DNA of 64,000 nucleotides from Polynucleobacter sp. JS-JIR-II-50 (GTDB lineage: Bacteria; Pseudomonadota; Gammaproteobacteria; Burkholderiales; Burkholderiaceae): contig NZ_CP061307.1 of assembly GCF_018687895.1 (NCBI RefSeq), forward strand, positions 496,001 to 560,000, written 5' to 3'. Under the pieces are notes generated by a model that was not told the DNA's origin, made no database searches, and was given only the letters and a program-made list of their open reading frames with translations. Below are positions 8,420 through 16,172 of this stretch, one piece after another (position 1 is the stretch's first letter; every line of letters starts with the position of its first letter). The position numbers and the translations under genes were made by a program.

Positions 8420-9196
8420 ATGCCAGCACTTAAAGTAGAACACGTACGAAAAATTTATCCGTCAATGCATGCCAAGGGCCAAGAGGTTTTGGCAATCGAT
8501 GACATCTCTCTAGAGGTTCGCAAGAATGAGTTTTGTTCAATCTTGGGACATAGCGGTTGCGGAAAGACCACCTTACTCAATTTAATTGCTGGGTTTGAGG
8601 TGCCAACGGCCGGTCGCATTGAGTGCGCTGGAAAAGTCGTGAATGGCCCTGGTGCGGATCGCTCGATGGTGTTCCAGGACTACGCACTATTCCCTTGGTT
8701 GACTGTGTATGACAACATTGCTTTTGGTCTAAAAATTAAAGGCACTAATACCGGAGAGATTAAGAAAATTGTTACTCGCTTTGCTGCTCTTGTTGGCTTA
8801 AGTCAGTTCATAAACCACTACCCACATCAACTTTCAGGCGGCATGCGTCAACGCGTCTCGATCGCTAGAGCGCTGGTTGTGGATCCAACAGTCCTCTTAA
8901 TGGATGAGCCTTTTGCGGCCTTAGATGCGCAAAATCGCGCCATGATGCAGGCTGAAATGATTCGAATTCTGAATGAAGAAAGCAAGACGGTAGTACTGGT
9001 AACCCACAGTATTGAGGAGGCCATCAATCTTTCAGATGTCATTGTCGTGATGACGCGTCGTCCTGGCAGAGTGAAGGAAATTATCCGCGTTCCCGAGCCT
9101 CGTAGAATGGTTGAAGATACTCCCGCTTATTTAGAAATCCGTCGTCAGATTCGTGATCTCATTGCTGGCGAACATGATGTCAGCGAGGCCGTTTGA
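8420..9196 (+). CDS. ABC transporter ATP-binding protein, SsuB/TauB type
   Basis: 258 residues with a complete nucleotide-binding domain: Walker A GHSGCGKTT near residue 43, a Q-loop (MVFQDYALFPW), signature LSGGMRQR, Walker B VLLMDEPF and the switch His in VTHS. The C-terminal part carries the MTRRPGRVKEI segment typical of nitrate/taurine ATPases. It is the energising subunit for the two genes before it, and its stop overlaps the TTG start of the following permease gene. Confidence 0.93.
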   Translation: MPALKVEHVRKIYPSMHAKGQEVLAIDDISLEVRKNEFCSILGHSGCGKTTLLNLIAGFEVPTAGRIECAGKVVNGPGADRSMVFQDYALFPWLTVYDNIAFGLKIKGTNTGEIKKIVTRFAALVGLSQFINHYPHQLSGGMRQRVSIARALVVDPTVLLMDEPFAALDAQNRAMMQAEMIRILNEESKTVVLVTHSIEEAINLSDVIVVMTRRPGRVKEIIRVPEPRRMVEDTPAYLEIRRQIRDLIAGEHDVSEAV

Positions 9197-9945
9197 TTCC
9201 TGAAAATCTAGCCTCGATCAGTTTATTGCTAGTCGCGGCATTTTTTGGTGGATTTTTCAGAAGATTAAGTGGTTTCGGAGGGGCGCTCATCATGACGCCT
9301 CTTTTAATGTGGGTTTTCCCAATCCCCTTTTTAATTCCGATTGTGATGTGCTCTGAAGTATTTGGGGGTGTATTGCTTTCCCGGCAGTGGAAGGTGCATC
9401 AAGAAGATCGCCCTCGACTTTGGTTGATGTTAATTTTTTCTGCAGTGTCTTTGCCGCTTGGTATTTGGTTAGGAAGATTTATTCCATTGGTGACACTCAA
9501 GACGGCGACGAGTGCAGTTATTCTATTTTTCGCCGCTTACTTGTTAGTTAAGCCCCATGTGCGATTCAACAGTTCTAGTGCTTTAGATGGATTGGCTGGT
9601 GGCTTATCAGGCTTGTTGTTGGGAGCCTGCGGGATTGGTGGTCCTCCAGCTGCTCTATACCTCAATTCAACTAATCAAGCATTCGATAGAACGAGGGCTT
9701 TGTTATCCCATTTCGTTTCTGGCATCTCTATATTTGCGATTGTTGCCGCAAGTTTGATGGGTGGTGGATTGGGCTGGCTTACCTATCTTCTTTTCGCTAT
9801 TCCGGCATACTGGCTTGGTCTAAGTCTTGCGCAGTGGGTTTTGGGGATGCACGCTCTTTCTGACAATGCCTTAAAGAGGCTCTGTTTAATGCTTCTGATT
9901 GCTAATGCAGGCTTTAATTTGCTCTTTTTACTTATATTTAAATAG
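9193..9945 (+). CDS. TauE/SafE family membrane permease (second copy)
   Basis: 250-residue polytopic membrane protein with the two family repeats (LSGFGGALIMTPLL near residue 26, GACGIGGPPAALYL near 143). It starts with TTG inside the ATPase stop (TTGA overlap), which implies translational coupling to the importer genes. It is only distantly similar to the copy at 44-847, so the two are not a recent tandem duplication. A permease of an export family at the end of an import operon suggests removal of a waste anion made during catabolism, as sulfite is removed in taurine degraders; that is inference. Confidence 0.85.
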   Translation: MIPENLASISLLLVAAFFGGFFRRLSGFGGALIMTPLLMWVFPIPFLIPIVMCSEVFGGVLLSRQWKVHQEDRPRLWLMLIFSAVSLPLGIWLGRFIPLVTLKTATSAVILFFAAYLLVKPHVRFNSSSALDGLAGGLSGLLLGACGIGGPPAALYLNSTNQAFDRTRALLSHFVSGISIFAIVAASLMGGGLGWLTYLLFAIPAYWLGLSLAQWVLGMHALSDNALKRLCLMLLIANAGFNLLFLLIFK

Positions 9946-9970
9946 ATATAAGTAAATGAAATATATATTC

Positions 9971-9999
9971 TTCTCAGATATAAGAAAAACCCCTATTCT
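9971..9999 (+). promoter_or_regulatory. Possible sigma70 promoter for the 52-residue ORF at 10051
   Basis: TTCTCA (9971-9976) and TATTCT (9994-9999) are separated by 17 bases and match the consensus at four and five positions. The site lies about 50 bases upstream of a small ORF that has a strong ribosome binding site. The surroundings are AT-rich, so chance matches are easy. Confidence 0.3.
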
Positions 10000-10050
10000 G
10001 TAACCTCATTGGATGAATATGCCAGCTTAGATTAAAAAAAGGAGTGCAAT

Positions 10051-10209
10051 ATGGGTTACACAATTGAAAACAAACAAGACGCAGTTGTTCAATCAGTTTT
10101 GCTAACGACTGAAAAAACTTTTGCTGCTTCTCCAGTTGCCGAAAATTCTTCTAATACACAAGTCAATGTTCAAGCTAGCGCTGATGTGTATTTTCAAATA
10201 GAAGATTAA
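10051..10209 (+). CDS. Small protein of unknown function (52 residues)
   Basis: ATG preceded by AAAAAAAGGAG (10034-10044), a near-ideal ribosome binding site with 6-base spacing. The product begins MGYTIENKQDAVVQ and ends ADVYFQIED. It has no signal peptide, membrane segment or cysteine, is acidic overall, and is rich in Thr, Ser, Ala and Val in the middle, so it may be partly disordered. A Rho-independent terminator follows at 10261. A good RBS, own candidate promoter and terminator argue for a monocistronic gene. I do not recognise the family. Confidence 0.55.
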   Translation: MGYTIENKQDAVVQSVLLTTEKTFAASPVAENSSNTQVNVQASADVYFQIED

Positions 10210-10260
10210 TCAGTGATTCTGAAATAAGATGCTCTGAAGTAGGTTACATTTCAGGCTAAC

Positions 10261-10288
10261 AAAAAACCGCCAGATAGGCGGTTTTTTT
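10261..10288. terminator. Bidirectional Rho-independent terminator
   Basis: AAAAAACCGCC and GGCGGTTTTTT form a perfect stem around a five-base loop (AGATA), flanked by an A-run on one side and a T-run on the other. It works in both directions and sits exactly between the convergent small ORFs at 10051-10209 and 10315-10479. Confidence 0.88.
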
Positions 10289-10314
10289 ATGTCTGATTGA
10301 TTTAGATTGAGTGC

Positions 10315-10479
10315 TTAAGAAAATGAAGTTTCAAATTCTGCTGTTTTAATAGCGTTCATTAAAAAAAGAATTTGGCGCTGAAAACTTTTTCTTTCGGCAA
10401 TTTTGTCATGAGGCAGCTGATCGTGTTCGCGCAACAGGCTAATAATGGCCGGGTTGTAGTGCTCTCTGATAGGTGACAT
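10315..10479 (-). CDS. Small protein of unknown function (54 residues)
   Basis: Leftward ORF whose ATG is preceded by AAGGAGTTGAG, a strong ribosome binding site with 5-base spacing after GGAG. The product starts MSPIREHYNPAIISLL and is basic and polar, with many charged residues (REHDQLPHDKIAERK) and predicted helix throughout; no membrane segment or Cys. The stop is followed by the bidirectional terminator at 10261-10288. Upstream lies a perfect 12-base inverted repeat (10525-10553) that could control it. It might be a small DNA-binding or adaptor protein, but I do not recognise the family. Confidence 0.55.
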   Translation of the reverse strand: MSPIREHYNPAIISLLREHDQLPHDKIAERKSFQRQILFLMNAIKTAEFETSFS

Positions 10480-10524
10480 CTCAACTCCTTGAAACTGATC
10501 TCGTTAGAAACACTGTATCAAGGC

Positions 10525-10553
10525 CGCTATATATTCGCAAGGAATATATAGCG
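10525..10553. repeat. Perfect 12-base inverted repeat with 5-base loop
   Basis: CGCTATATATTC (10525-10536) and GAATATATAGCG (10542-10553) are exact reverse complements around GCAAG. It lies 46 bases upstream of the small leftward ORF and 38 bases beyond the end of the ferredoxin reductase gene. No T-run follows on either strand, so it is a poor terminator. A DNA operator or an mRNA 5' hairpin fits better. Confidence 0.6.
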
Positions 10554-10590
10554 ATAACTAAACTACTTTTAGATATATTAAATCGGCAGA

Positions 10591-11367
10591 TTACTTCTCC
10601 ACGAAGGCTCGTTCGAATACATAGTCACCGAGTTGACCTAGACTCGGGGATACCTTGAAACCTTTGGCATCAAGCATTTCCGCGGTTTCCTTGAGCATGG
10701 AAGGGCTTCCACAAATCATAGCTCTATCGACCGCAGGATCTAATGGAGGTAAGCCGATATCTTTAAATAGTTGACCGGATTCGATGGCGGTAGTTAGACG
10801 TCCAGTATGCTTAAAAGCTTCTCTGGTTACGGTAGGGTAGTAGATCAACTTTTCTCTGATCAGCTCACCCAGATACTCATCCTGAGTAAGCTCATTCTTA
10901 ATATAGTCACCATAAGCCAGTTCACTGACCAGGCGAACACCATGAATGAGAACGACCTTCTCGAACTTATCGTAAGTCTCTGGATCACGAATAATGCTCA
11001 TGAATGGCGCAAGACCTGTGCCGGTGCTGAAAAGATACAGATGTTTACCAGGGTTTAGATCATCAATGACTAAAGTACCAACAGATTTCTCGCTAACGAG
11101 GATAGGGTCTCCCACCTGAATTTTTTGTAGGCGTGAAGTCAGCGGACCATCTTGGACTTTAATGCTCAAAAATTCGAGATGCTCTTGGTAGTTAGGGCTA
11201 GCAACGCTATAGGCCCTTACAAGTGGTTTACCTTCAACCTCAAGACCAATCATCAAAAAGTGACCGCTGCGAAAGCGTAGACCTTTATTGCGGGTGGTAG
11301 TAAAGCTAAAAAGTGTGTCATTCCAATGGTGAACGGTCAGAACGGTTTCGGTGTTATACGCTGCCAT
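10591..11367 (-). CDS. fpr: Ferredoxin/flavodoxin--NADP+ reductase
   Basis: 258 residues, the length of bacterial Fpr enzymes that pass electrons between NADPH and ferredoxin or flavodoxin. The FAD-binding RAYSVASP motif is at residues 51-58, the NADP-binding FSTGTGLAPF at 113-122, and a CGSPSM block lies near 223. The C-terminus ends in YVFERAFVEK, as in the short-tail bacterial class (Azotobacter/Rhodobacter style). It is cytoplasmic and single-standing: dsbB diverges on its upstream side. Confidence 0.93.
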   Translation of the reverse strand: MAAYNTETVLTVHHWNDTLFSFTTTRNKGLRFRSGHFLMIGLEVEGKPLVRAYSVASPNYQEHLEFLSIKVQDGPLTSRLQKIQVGDPILVSEKSVGTLVIDDLNPGKHLYLFSTGTGLAPFMSIIRDPETYDKFEKVVLIHGVRLVSELAYGDYIKNELTQDEYLGELIREKLIYYPTVTREAFKHTGRLTTAIESGQLFKDIGLPPLDPAVDRAMICGSPSMLKETAEMLDAKGFKVSPSLGQLGDYVFERAFVEK

Positions 11368-11537
11368 AAATGCTTAATCTTGATGAGGTTGTCTAAACCT
11401 CAATTATCCTCAATCTTGGGTTGCTACAGGGGGTATCCAAGACGCAATCACCAATAAACTTCTTATAAGTTATACACTTTTAGTTATAAAAGCCTTGGTT
11501 TGGGGTTTTGGGAGTGTGATCTCGCTATCATCTAGGG

Positions 11538-12023
11538 ATGAGCCGCACTCAATACCTCTTTATTTCTTTATTTAGCTTGAGCTTGGTAGTCTTTGCTGTC
11601 TTACTTCAGCAATTTGGCTATCAGGACACCCCTTTTTTGCCATGCCCCCTTTGCATCTTGCAGCGAATTGGCTGCCTTGGAATTGCTATCAGTTGCTTTT
11701 TAGCAGCTGGCATTCCTGCTTTGAAAAAGTTATTTCACTTATTGGCGGCAATGTCTGCTTGTTTTGGAGTCATCATCGCGGGCAAGCAAGTCTGGCTCTT
11801 ATCTTATCCAGAAGCTTCTTGCGGCATAGATCCTCTAGAGGTTTGGATTAATCAATTTCAGTTGGTCCAAGGTTTACCTTGGTTGTTTAAGGCTGATGGA
11901 CTTTGTTCTGCTAAGTTGCCTGCTATTTTGGGATTACAGGTTCCGGAATGGTCCTTGTTTTGGTTTTGTGTCTTACTGATTTTATTTGCGGTGACATTTT
12001 TTAAACATACTAAAACTGAATAG
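11538..12023 (+). CDS. dsbB: Disulfide bond formation protein B
   Basis: 161-residue inner-membrane protein with four hydrophobic segments, as in DsbB, which reoxidises periplasmic DsbA and passes electrons to quinone. Both redox pairs are visible: C36/C39 in PCPLC at the end of the first membrane segment, and C95/C123 in the second periplasmic loop. Q42-R43 following the first pair is also conserved in the family. It stands 56 bases before ackA. Confidence 0.93.
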   Translation: MSRTQYLFISLFSLSLVVFAVLLQQFGYQDTPFLPCPLCILQRIGCLGIAISCFLAAGIPALKKLFHLLAAMSACFGVIIAGKQVWLLSYPEASCGIDPLEVWINQFQLVQGLPWLFKADGLCSAKLPAILGLQVPEWSLFWFCVLLILFAVTFFKHTKTE

Positions 12024-12079
12024 CGCTCTCACCATTACCTCTTCATTGATGAGCTTCATCACACCTACCTTATATTCAT

Positions 12080-13276
12080 ATGGCAATTCTGACCGTTAAC
12101 GCTGGTTCCTCATCTCTCAAGTTTTCAATTTATCCAACCCTCGATGGTGCAGTATTGCCTTCTATTTTGGCTGGCAGTTTTGAGGGTCTTGAGCCAGGTG
12201 GAAAAACTGAACTTCGCTATGCCTATCAGGGTGTAGAGCATGTTGATCATTTTTTGGATGTTGACCAAGATCCATTTATTGCTGCTTTATTGCATCTCAA
12301 GGAATTATTGCTCGGAATTAAAGATCTTCCTCCTATTCGGGCTGTATCCCATCGTATTGTTCATGGGGGCTCTGAGTTTTTTCAGCCCATCATTTCAACC
12401 CCAGCTACGCTAGAGAAGCTATCAGCGATGAGTGCCCTAGCACCATTGCATCAGCCCCATAGTCTGGATGGCGTGAAAGCTTTCTCTCAAGTATTTCCGG
12501 GCATTCCACAAGTTCTTTGTTTTGATACCGCCTTTCATAAAACCATGAGTACTCTCGAAACATCTCTAGCATTGCCCAAAGAGATTACTGATCAAGGAGT
12601 TCGGCGCTATGGTTTTCATGGAATTTCGTATCAGTACATTATTGGCGAGCTTATGGAGAGCTCGAACAAAGCGAGGGATAAAGTGTTGATGGCCCACCTT
12701 GGTAATGGTGCTAGCTTGTGTGCTGCTATTGATGGCAAGAGTGTGGCGACCACGATGGGATTTTCTGCATTAGATGGTTTGATGATGGGGACTCGTAGCG
12801 GATCTCTAGATGCTGGTGTATTGATGTATTTGGTCGAGCGTGGCTACACCCATGATCAGCTGCAAGATCTTCTTTATAGAAAGAGTGGCTTGCTTGGGGT
12901 CTCAACAATCTCTGCGGATATGAGAAAACTGAGGGGCAGTTCAGATCCCTTGGCCAAGGAGGCGATTGATTTATTTATCTATAAGATTATTCGCGAGGGC
13001 GGAGCCATGATTGGCTGTCTCGGTGGCCTCGATCTGATTTCTTTCAGTGGCGGCATTGGCGAGCATGATCCTATTTTGAGGTCAGCGGTTTGTAAAAAAC
13101 TGGCATGGCTTGGGGTTGAGTTAGATGAAAACCTGAATCAAGAGGCAACGCAGCATTTAACGTTAAAAATTAGCGCCCCACAAAGCCGTGTTGAGGTATG
13201 GGTAGTCCCCACCGATGAGGGTGTAATGACCGCTCAGGAGGCTGTTACCTTGCTTCGTTCTCAGGGCGCGTCTTAA
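12080..13276 (+). CDS. ackA: Acetate kinase
   Basis: 398 residues, full length for AckA (acetyl phosphate + ADP to acetate + ATP, reversible). Motifs seen: NAGSSSLKFS at residues 7-16, HRIVHGG near 91, GFHGISYQYI near 180, AHLGNGASL near 206 and the phosphate-binding GTRSGSLDAG near 238. The usual partner pta is not adjacent; dsbB precedes and cysK follows, so acetyl phosphate must come from a distant pta or from another source such as a phosphoketolase. Confidence 0.95.
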   Translation: MAILTVNAGSSSLKFSIYPTLDGAVLPSILAGSFEGLEPGGKTELRYAYQGVEHVDHFLDVDQDPFIAALLHLKELLLGIKDLPPIRAVSHRIVHGGSEFFQPIISTPATLEKLSAMSALAPLHQPHSLDGVKAFSQVFPGIPQVLCFDTAFHKTMSTLETSLALPKEITDQGVRRYGFHGISYQYIIGELMESSNKARDKVLMAHLGNGASLCAAIDGKSVATTMGFSALDGLMMGTRSGSLDAGVLMYLVERGYTHDQLQDLLYRKSGLLGVSTISADMRKLRGSSDPLAKEAIDLFIYKIIREGGAMIGCLGGLDLISFSGGIGEHDPILRSAVCKKLAWLGVELDENLNQEATQHLTLKISAPQSRVEVWVVPTDEGVMTAQEAVTLLRSQGAS

Positions 13277-13321
13277 TTGTTTTTAGTATTTAGCTAATAA
13301 CCATCATTTCTTTTACAAGAA

Positions 13322-13349
13322 TTGCTTTAACCCATAAGATCTCTATTAA
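13322..13349 (+). promoter_or_regulatory. Possible sigma70 promoter upstream of cysK
   Basis: TTGCTT (13322-13327) and TATTAA (13344-13349) with a 16-base spacer lie 24 bases before the cysK ATG. The leader then contains the ribosome binding site AAGGAATCC. Moderate match only. Confidence 0.3.
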
Positions 13350-13372
13350 TCTCTTCGCATTAAGGAATCCTC

Positions 13373-14344
13373 ATGACTTACTTTACCGACAACTCCCAAA
13401 CCATTGGCAAGACACCTTTAGTGCGTTTAAATCGCGTAACTGATGGTGCTAAGGCAACTGTGCTCGCCAAGATCGAAGGCCGTAATCCAGCTTATTCAGT
13501 GAAGTGTCGTATTGGTGTGGCCATGATTAATGATGCGCAAGAACAAGGTATCTTAGGGCCAGGCAAGGAATTGGTTGAGCCAACTAGTGGCAATACTGGC
13601 ATTGCATTGGCTTTCGTAGCGGCAGCTCGCGGCATCCCTTTGACATTGACCATGCCAGAGACCATGAGTATTGAGCGCCGCAAGTTGCTTACGGCTTTGG
13701 GTGCCAAGATTGTCCTGACCGAAGGTCCTAAAGGCATGAATGGCGCGGTTGCTAAGGCTAAAGAGATTGCAGAGTCTGATCCTAAATATGTCTTACTGCA
13801 GCAATTTAGCAATCCATCGAATCCAGCGATTCATGAAAAGACCACCGGTCCAGAAATCTGGGAAGATACTGATGGCAAGATTGATGTGTTTGTGGCGGGC
13901 GTTGGAACTGGCGGAACAATCTCCGGTGTTGCCCGTTATATTAAGAACACTAAGAAGAAAAACATTGAGGTGGTTGCGGTTGAACCCACCTCAAGTCCAG
14001 TCATCACGCAAAAACTCAATGGTGAAGAAATCAAGCCTGCCCCACATAAGATTCAAGGAATTGGTGCCGGCTTTATTCCGGAGAATCTAGATTTATCAGT
14101 AGTCGATAAAGTTGAGCAAGTAAGCAACGAAGAAGCTATTGAATTTGCCCGCCGTATTGCTAAAGAAGAGGGTATTTTGGTGGGCATCTCCTGTGGTGCT
14201 GCAGCTGCAGTAGCGGTTCGTTTAGCTAAGAAGCCTGAATACGCGGGTAAAACCATCGTGGTGGTGCTTCCAGATACGGCTGAGCGTTACTTAAGCTCTG
14301 CCTTATTCGAAGGAGTATTTGACGAAAAAGGCTTGGCTGCATAA
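13373..14344 (+). CDS. cysK: Cysteine synthase A (O-acetylserine sulfhydrylase)
   Basis: 323 residues, the same length as the enterobacterial CysK and close to it throughout. It is a PLP enzyme that makes cysteine from O-acetylserine and sulfide. The PLP Lys is K44 in the SVKCR motif, the substrate loop TSGNTG is at 71-76, and the phosphate-binding [10 protein letters not shown] lies near 176. The [10 protein letters not shown] segment is characteristic of CysK over CysM. It has a strong ribosome binding site and sits alone between ackA and an amidohydrolase. No CysE gene is nearby. Confidence 0.95.
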   Translation: MTYFTDNSQTIGKTPLVRLNRVTDGAKATVLAKIEGRNPAYSVKCRIGVAMINDAQEQGILGPGKELVEPTSGNTGIALAFVAAARGIPLTLTMPETMSIERRKLLTALGAKIVLTEGPKGMNGAVAKAKEIAESDPKYVLLQQFSNPSNPAIHEKTTGPEIWEDTDGKIDVFVAGVGTGGTISGVARYIKNTKKKNIEVVAVEPTSSPVITQKLNGEEIKPAPHKIQGIGAGFIPENLDLSVVDKVEQVSNEEAIEFARRIAKEEGILVGISCGAAAAVAVRLAKKPEYAGKTIVVVLPDTAERYLSSALFEGVFDEKGLAA

Positions 14345-14403
14345 TTAGTCTCCAAGCGGAATGCTCGGTAGGCTCTTTAGCCTAAATGGTTTATAAAGAG
14401 ATT

Positions 14404-16095
14404 ATGAAAAATACTTATAAGTTTCTTGCTCTCCTTTTAACCACATTTTCATTAGCTTCCGCTGCCAATGTCACCGTGCCAACCGTGTACTTCAACGGAG
14501 ACATCCTCACGATGGAGGGGGATGCTCCTAAGTATGTTGAGGCGATTGTTGTCAAAGACAACAAGATTACCTACACCGGCGATATGCGCGAAGCCTTGTC
14601 TCAGGCTGGATCCAATGCCGCTCTACAAGATTTAAAAGGGCACACCCTATTGCCTGGCTTTATTGACACTTGGGGGCACTTTGCATTAATCGCCCAAGAT
14701 ACGCTCGGTGTCAATCTTGCCTACTTCTCCAGAAATCCTCCGCAGACTAGAGCCCAGTTAATTAACAGGCTGCGTTCAGAGGCCAAAGTATTTAATGGTT
14801 GGGTTATTGGCACGGGTTACGCTGAAGCAATGCTGTCTGATGGTGGATTAACAATCGCTGATCTGGATGCCGCATTTCCAAAGCAAGCGGTGTTGCTTGA
14901 GAATATCTCTACGCTGACTGGTATGGTGAATTCTGCTGGCCTAAAGAAATTAGGAATTACAAAAGCCACTAAAGCCGTTTCCGGATTTATTCCAGTAGAC
15001 CCTAAAACTGGCCAACTCACAGGTGAATTGATCGGCATGCCTTATTTAGAGGCGGTTGCTAAGGCGGTTGGTAAGTATTCACAGGATCTGACATTTGAAA
15101 CTTACCGCAAAGCCGAGAAGATCTATGTCTCCAATGGCTTTACAACGGCACAAAGTTACGAAGCCAGTATTGCGGATATGCGTAATATGCGATTAGCTAT
15201 CGATAGAAAAATTGTGGCCATCGATTTAATTGCTTTACCAACTTTCGATATCGTCGATCAAATGTTGGCCTCCAACCCCAATACCCAGTTTGGTGTTTAT
15301 AGCCACGGAGACAGAGGATTTAAAGTTGCCGGAATTCAGGTGCCAACCGATGGAGCACCGCAACTGCGTTTGGCCTACTTCACCAAGCCCTATCTTGATA
15401 CCACAGGCTTTCCAAAAGACTGGCGTGGCTTTGCCTACTATCCACAGGCCTTGTTTGATAAGTACACCAAGTTAGCTTACGAGAAAAATATTCAATACTT
15501 TGGATATAGCAATGGGGATGCCGGCATTGATATGACTCTAGCCGCTTTAAGTAAAACGATTGCGGAGACTGGCATTACAGAAGATCGTCGTACCGTGATT
15601 GCCCATTCTTTCTTTGCACGCGATGATCAGTTAGATGATTACAAGAAGAAAAACGTGATGGCAGTAATGATGCCCAATGACACTTGGTTATATGGCGATG
15701 TTTATAACAGGGTCTTAGGTGCTGAGAGGGCTGCCAATTTAAGCCCAGCAAATAGCGCTAATGTAAAAGGTATAACTCTTTCTCTGCATAATGACACCCC
15801 TTCATCCGGCCCTAATGTGCTCTTTTCAGTTTGGAGTGCCGTGAACCGTAAGACATTCTCTGGGGCAGTGTTGGGGCCTGAACAGCGGATTACTCCGTAT
15901 TTGGCTTTACAGGGTTTTACTCGCAATGCAGCCTATCAATACAAGGAAGAGCTTAGCAAGGGATCGCTAGCACCAGGAAAGCTTGCTGATTTAGTGGTTC
16001 TTGATCAAAACCCTTTAAAGGTTGCGCCAGATGATATTAAGAATATACAAGTCCTTAAAACTATTAAAGGTGGCGTTGAGGTCTATGGCAATTAA
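14404..16095 (+). CDS. Exported amidohydrolase (YtcJ-like / Amidohydro_3) with degenerate metal motifs
   Basis: 563 residues from the ATG at 14404, chosen for the AAAGAG just upstream and the signal peptide it yields (MKNTYKFLALLL..., cleavage near ASA/A, residue 20); an ATG 18 bases earlier lacks a site. The body follows the YtcJ-like plan: LPGFID near residue 83, KVAGIQVPTDGAPQ near 307, IAHSFF near 399 and a late LHNDTP near 461. Two metal ligands look lost: the GxxDxHxH motif reads DTWGH (W90 for His) and the HaiGD motif reads YSNGD (Y368 for His). It may be a divergent exported hydrolase or a non-catalytic relative. Substrate unknown. Confidence 0.82.
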   Translation: MKNTYKFLALLLTTFSLASAANVTVPTVYFNGDILTMEGDAPKYVEAIVVKDNKITYTGDMREALSQAGSNAALQDLKGHTLLPGFIDTWGHFALIAQDTLGVNLAYFSRNPPQTRAQLINRLRSEAKVFNGWVIGTGYAEAMLSDGGLTIADLDAAFPKQAVLLENISTLTGMVNSAGLKKLGITKATKAVSGFIPVDPKTGQLTGELIGMPYLEAVAKAVGKYSQDLTFETYRKAEKIYVSNGFTTAQSYEASIADMRNMRLAIDRKIVAIDLIALPTFDIVDQMLASNPNTQFGVYSHGDRGFKVAGIQVPTDGAPQLRLAYFTKPYLDTTGFPKDWRGFAYYPQALFDKYTKLAYEKNIQYFGYSNGDAGIDMTLAALSKTIAETGITEDRRTVIAHSFFARDDQLDDYKKKNVMAVMMPNDTWLYGDVYNRVLGAERAANLSPANSANVKGITLSLHNDTPSSGPNVLFSVWSAVNRKTFSGAVLGPEQRITPYLALQGFTRNAAYQYKEELSKGSLAPGKLADLVVLDQNPLKVAPDDIKNIQVLKTIKGGVEVYGN

Positions 16096-16130
16096 GTGAT
16101 TGCTGGTATGGTAATTGAAAAGAAGTTAAA

Positions 16131-16158
16131 AAAAGAGAGGCAGTTGCCTCTCTTTTTT
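16131..16158. terminator. Bidirectional Rho-independent terminator between the amidohydrolase gene and lysS
   Basis: GAGAGGC and GCCTCTC form a stem around AGTT, flanked by an A-run and a T-run so that it works both ways. It separates the convergent amidohydrolase gene and lysS. Confidence 0.88.
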
Positions 16159-16172
16159 CTTTGCTGAAGAAT

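Noticed and set aside
11380..11500. AT-rich repeats (TTATAAGTTATA, TTTTAGTTATAAAA) between fpr and dsbB as a regulator site
   Set aside because: They are short, imperfect and expected in an AT-rich divergent promoter region; a hairpin GAGGTT/AACCTC at 11385-11401 is also too weak to interpret.
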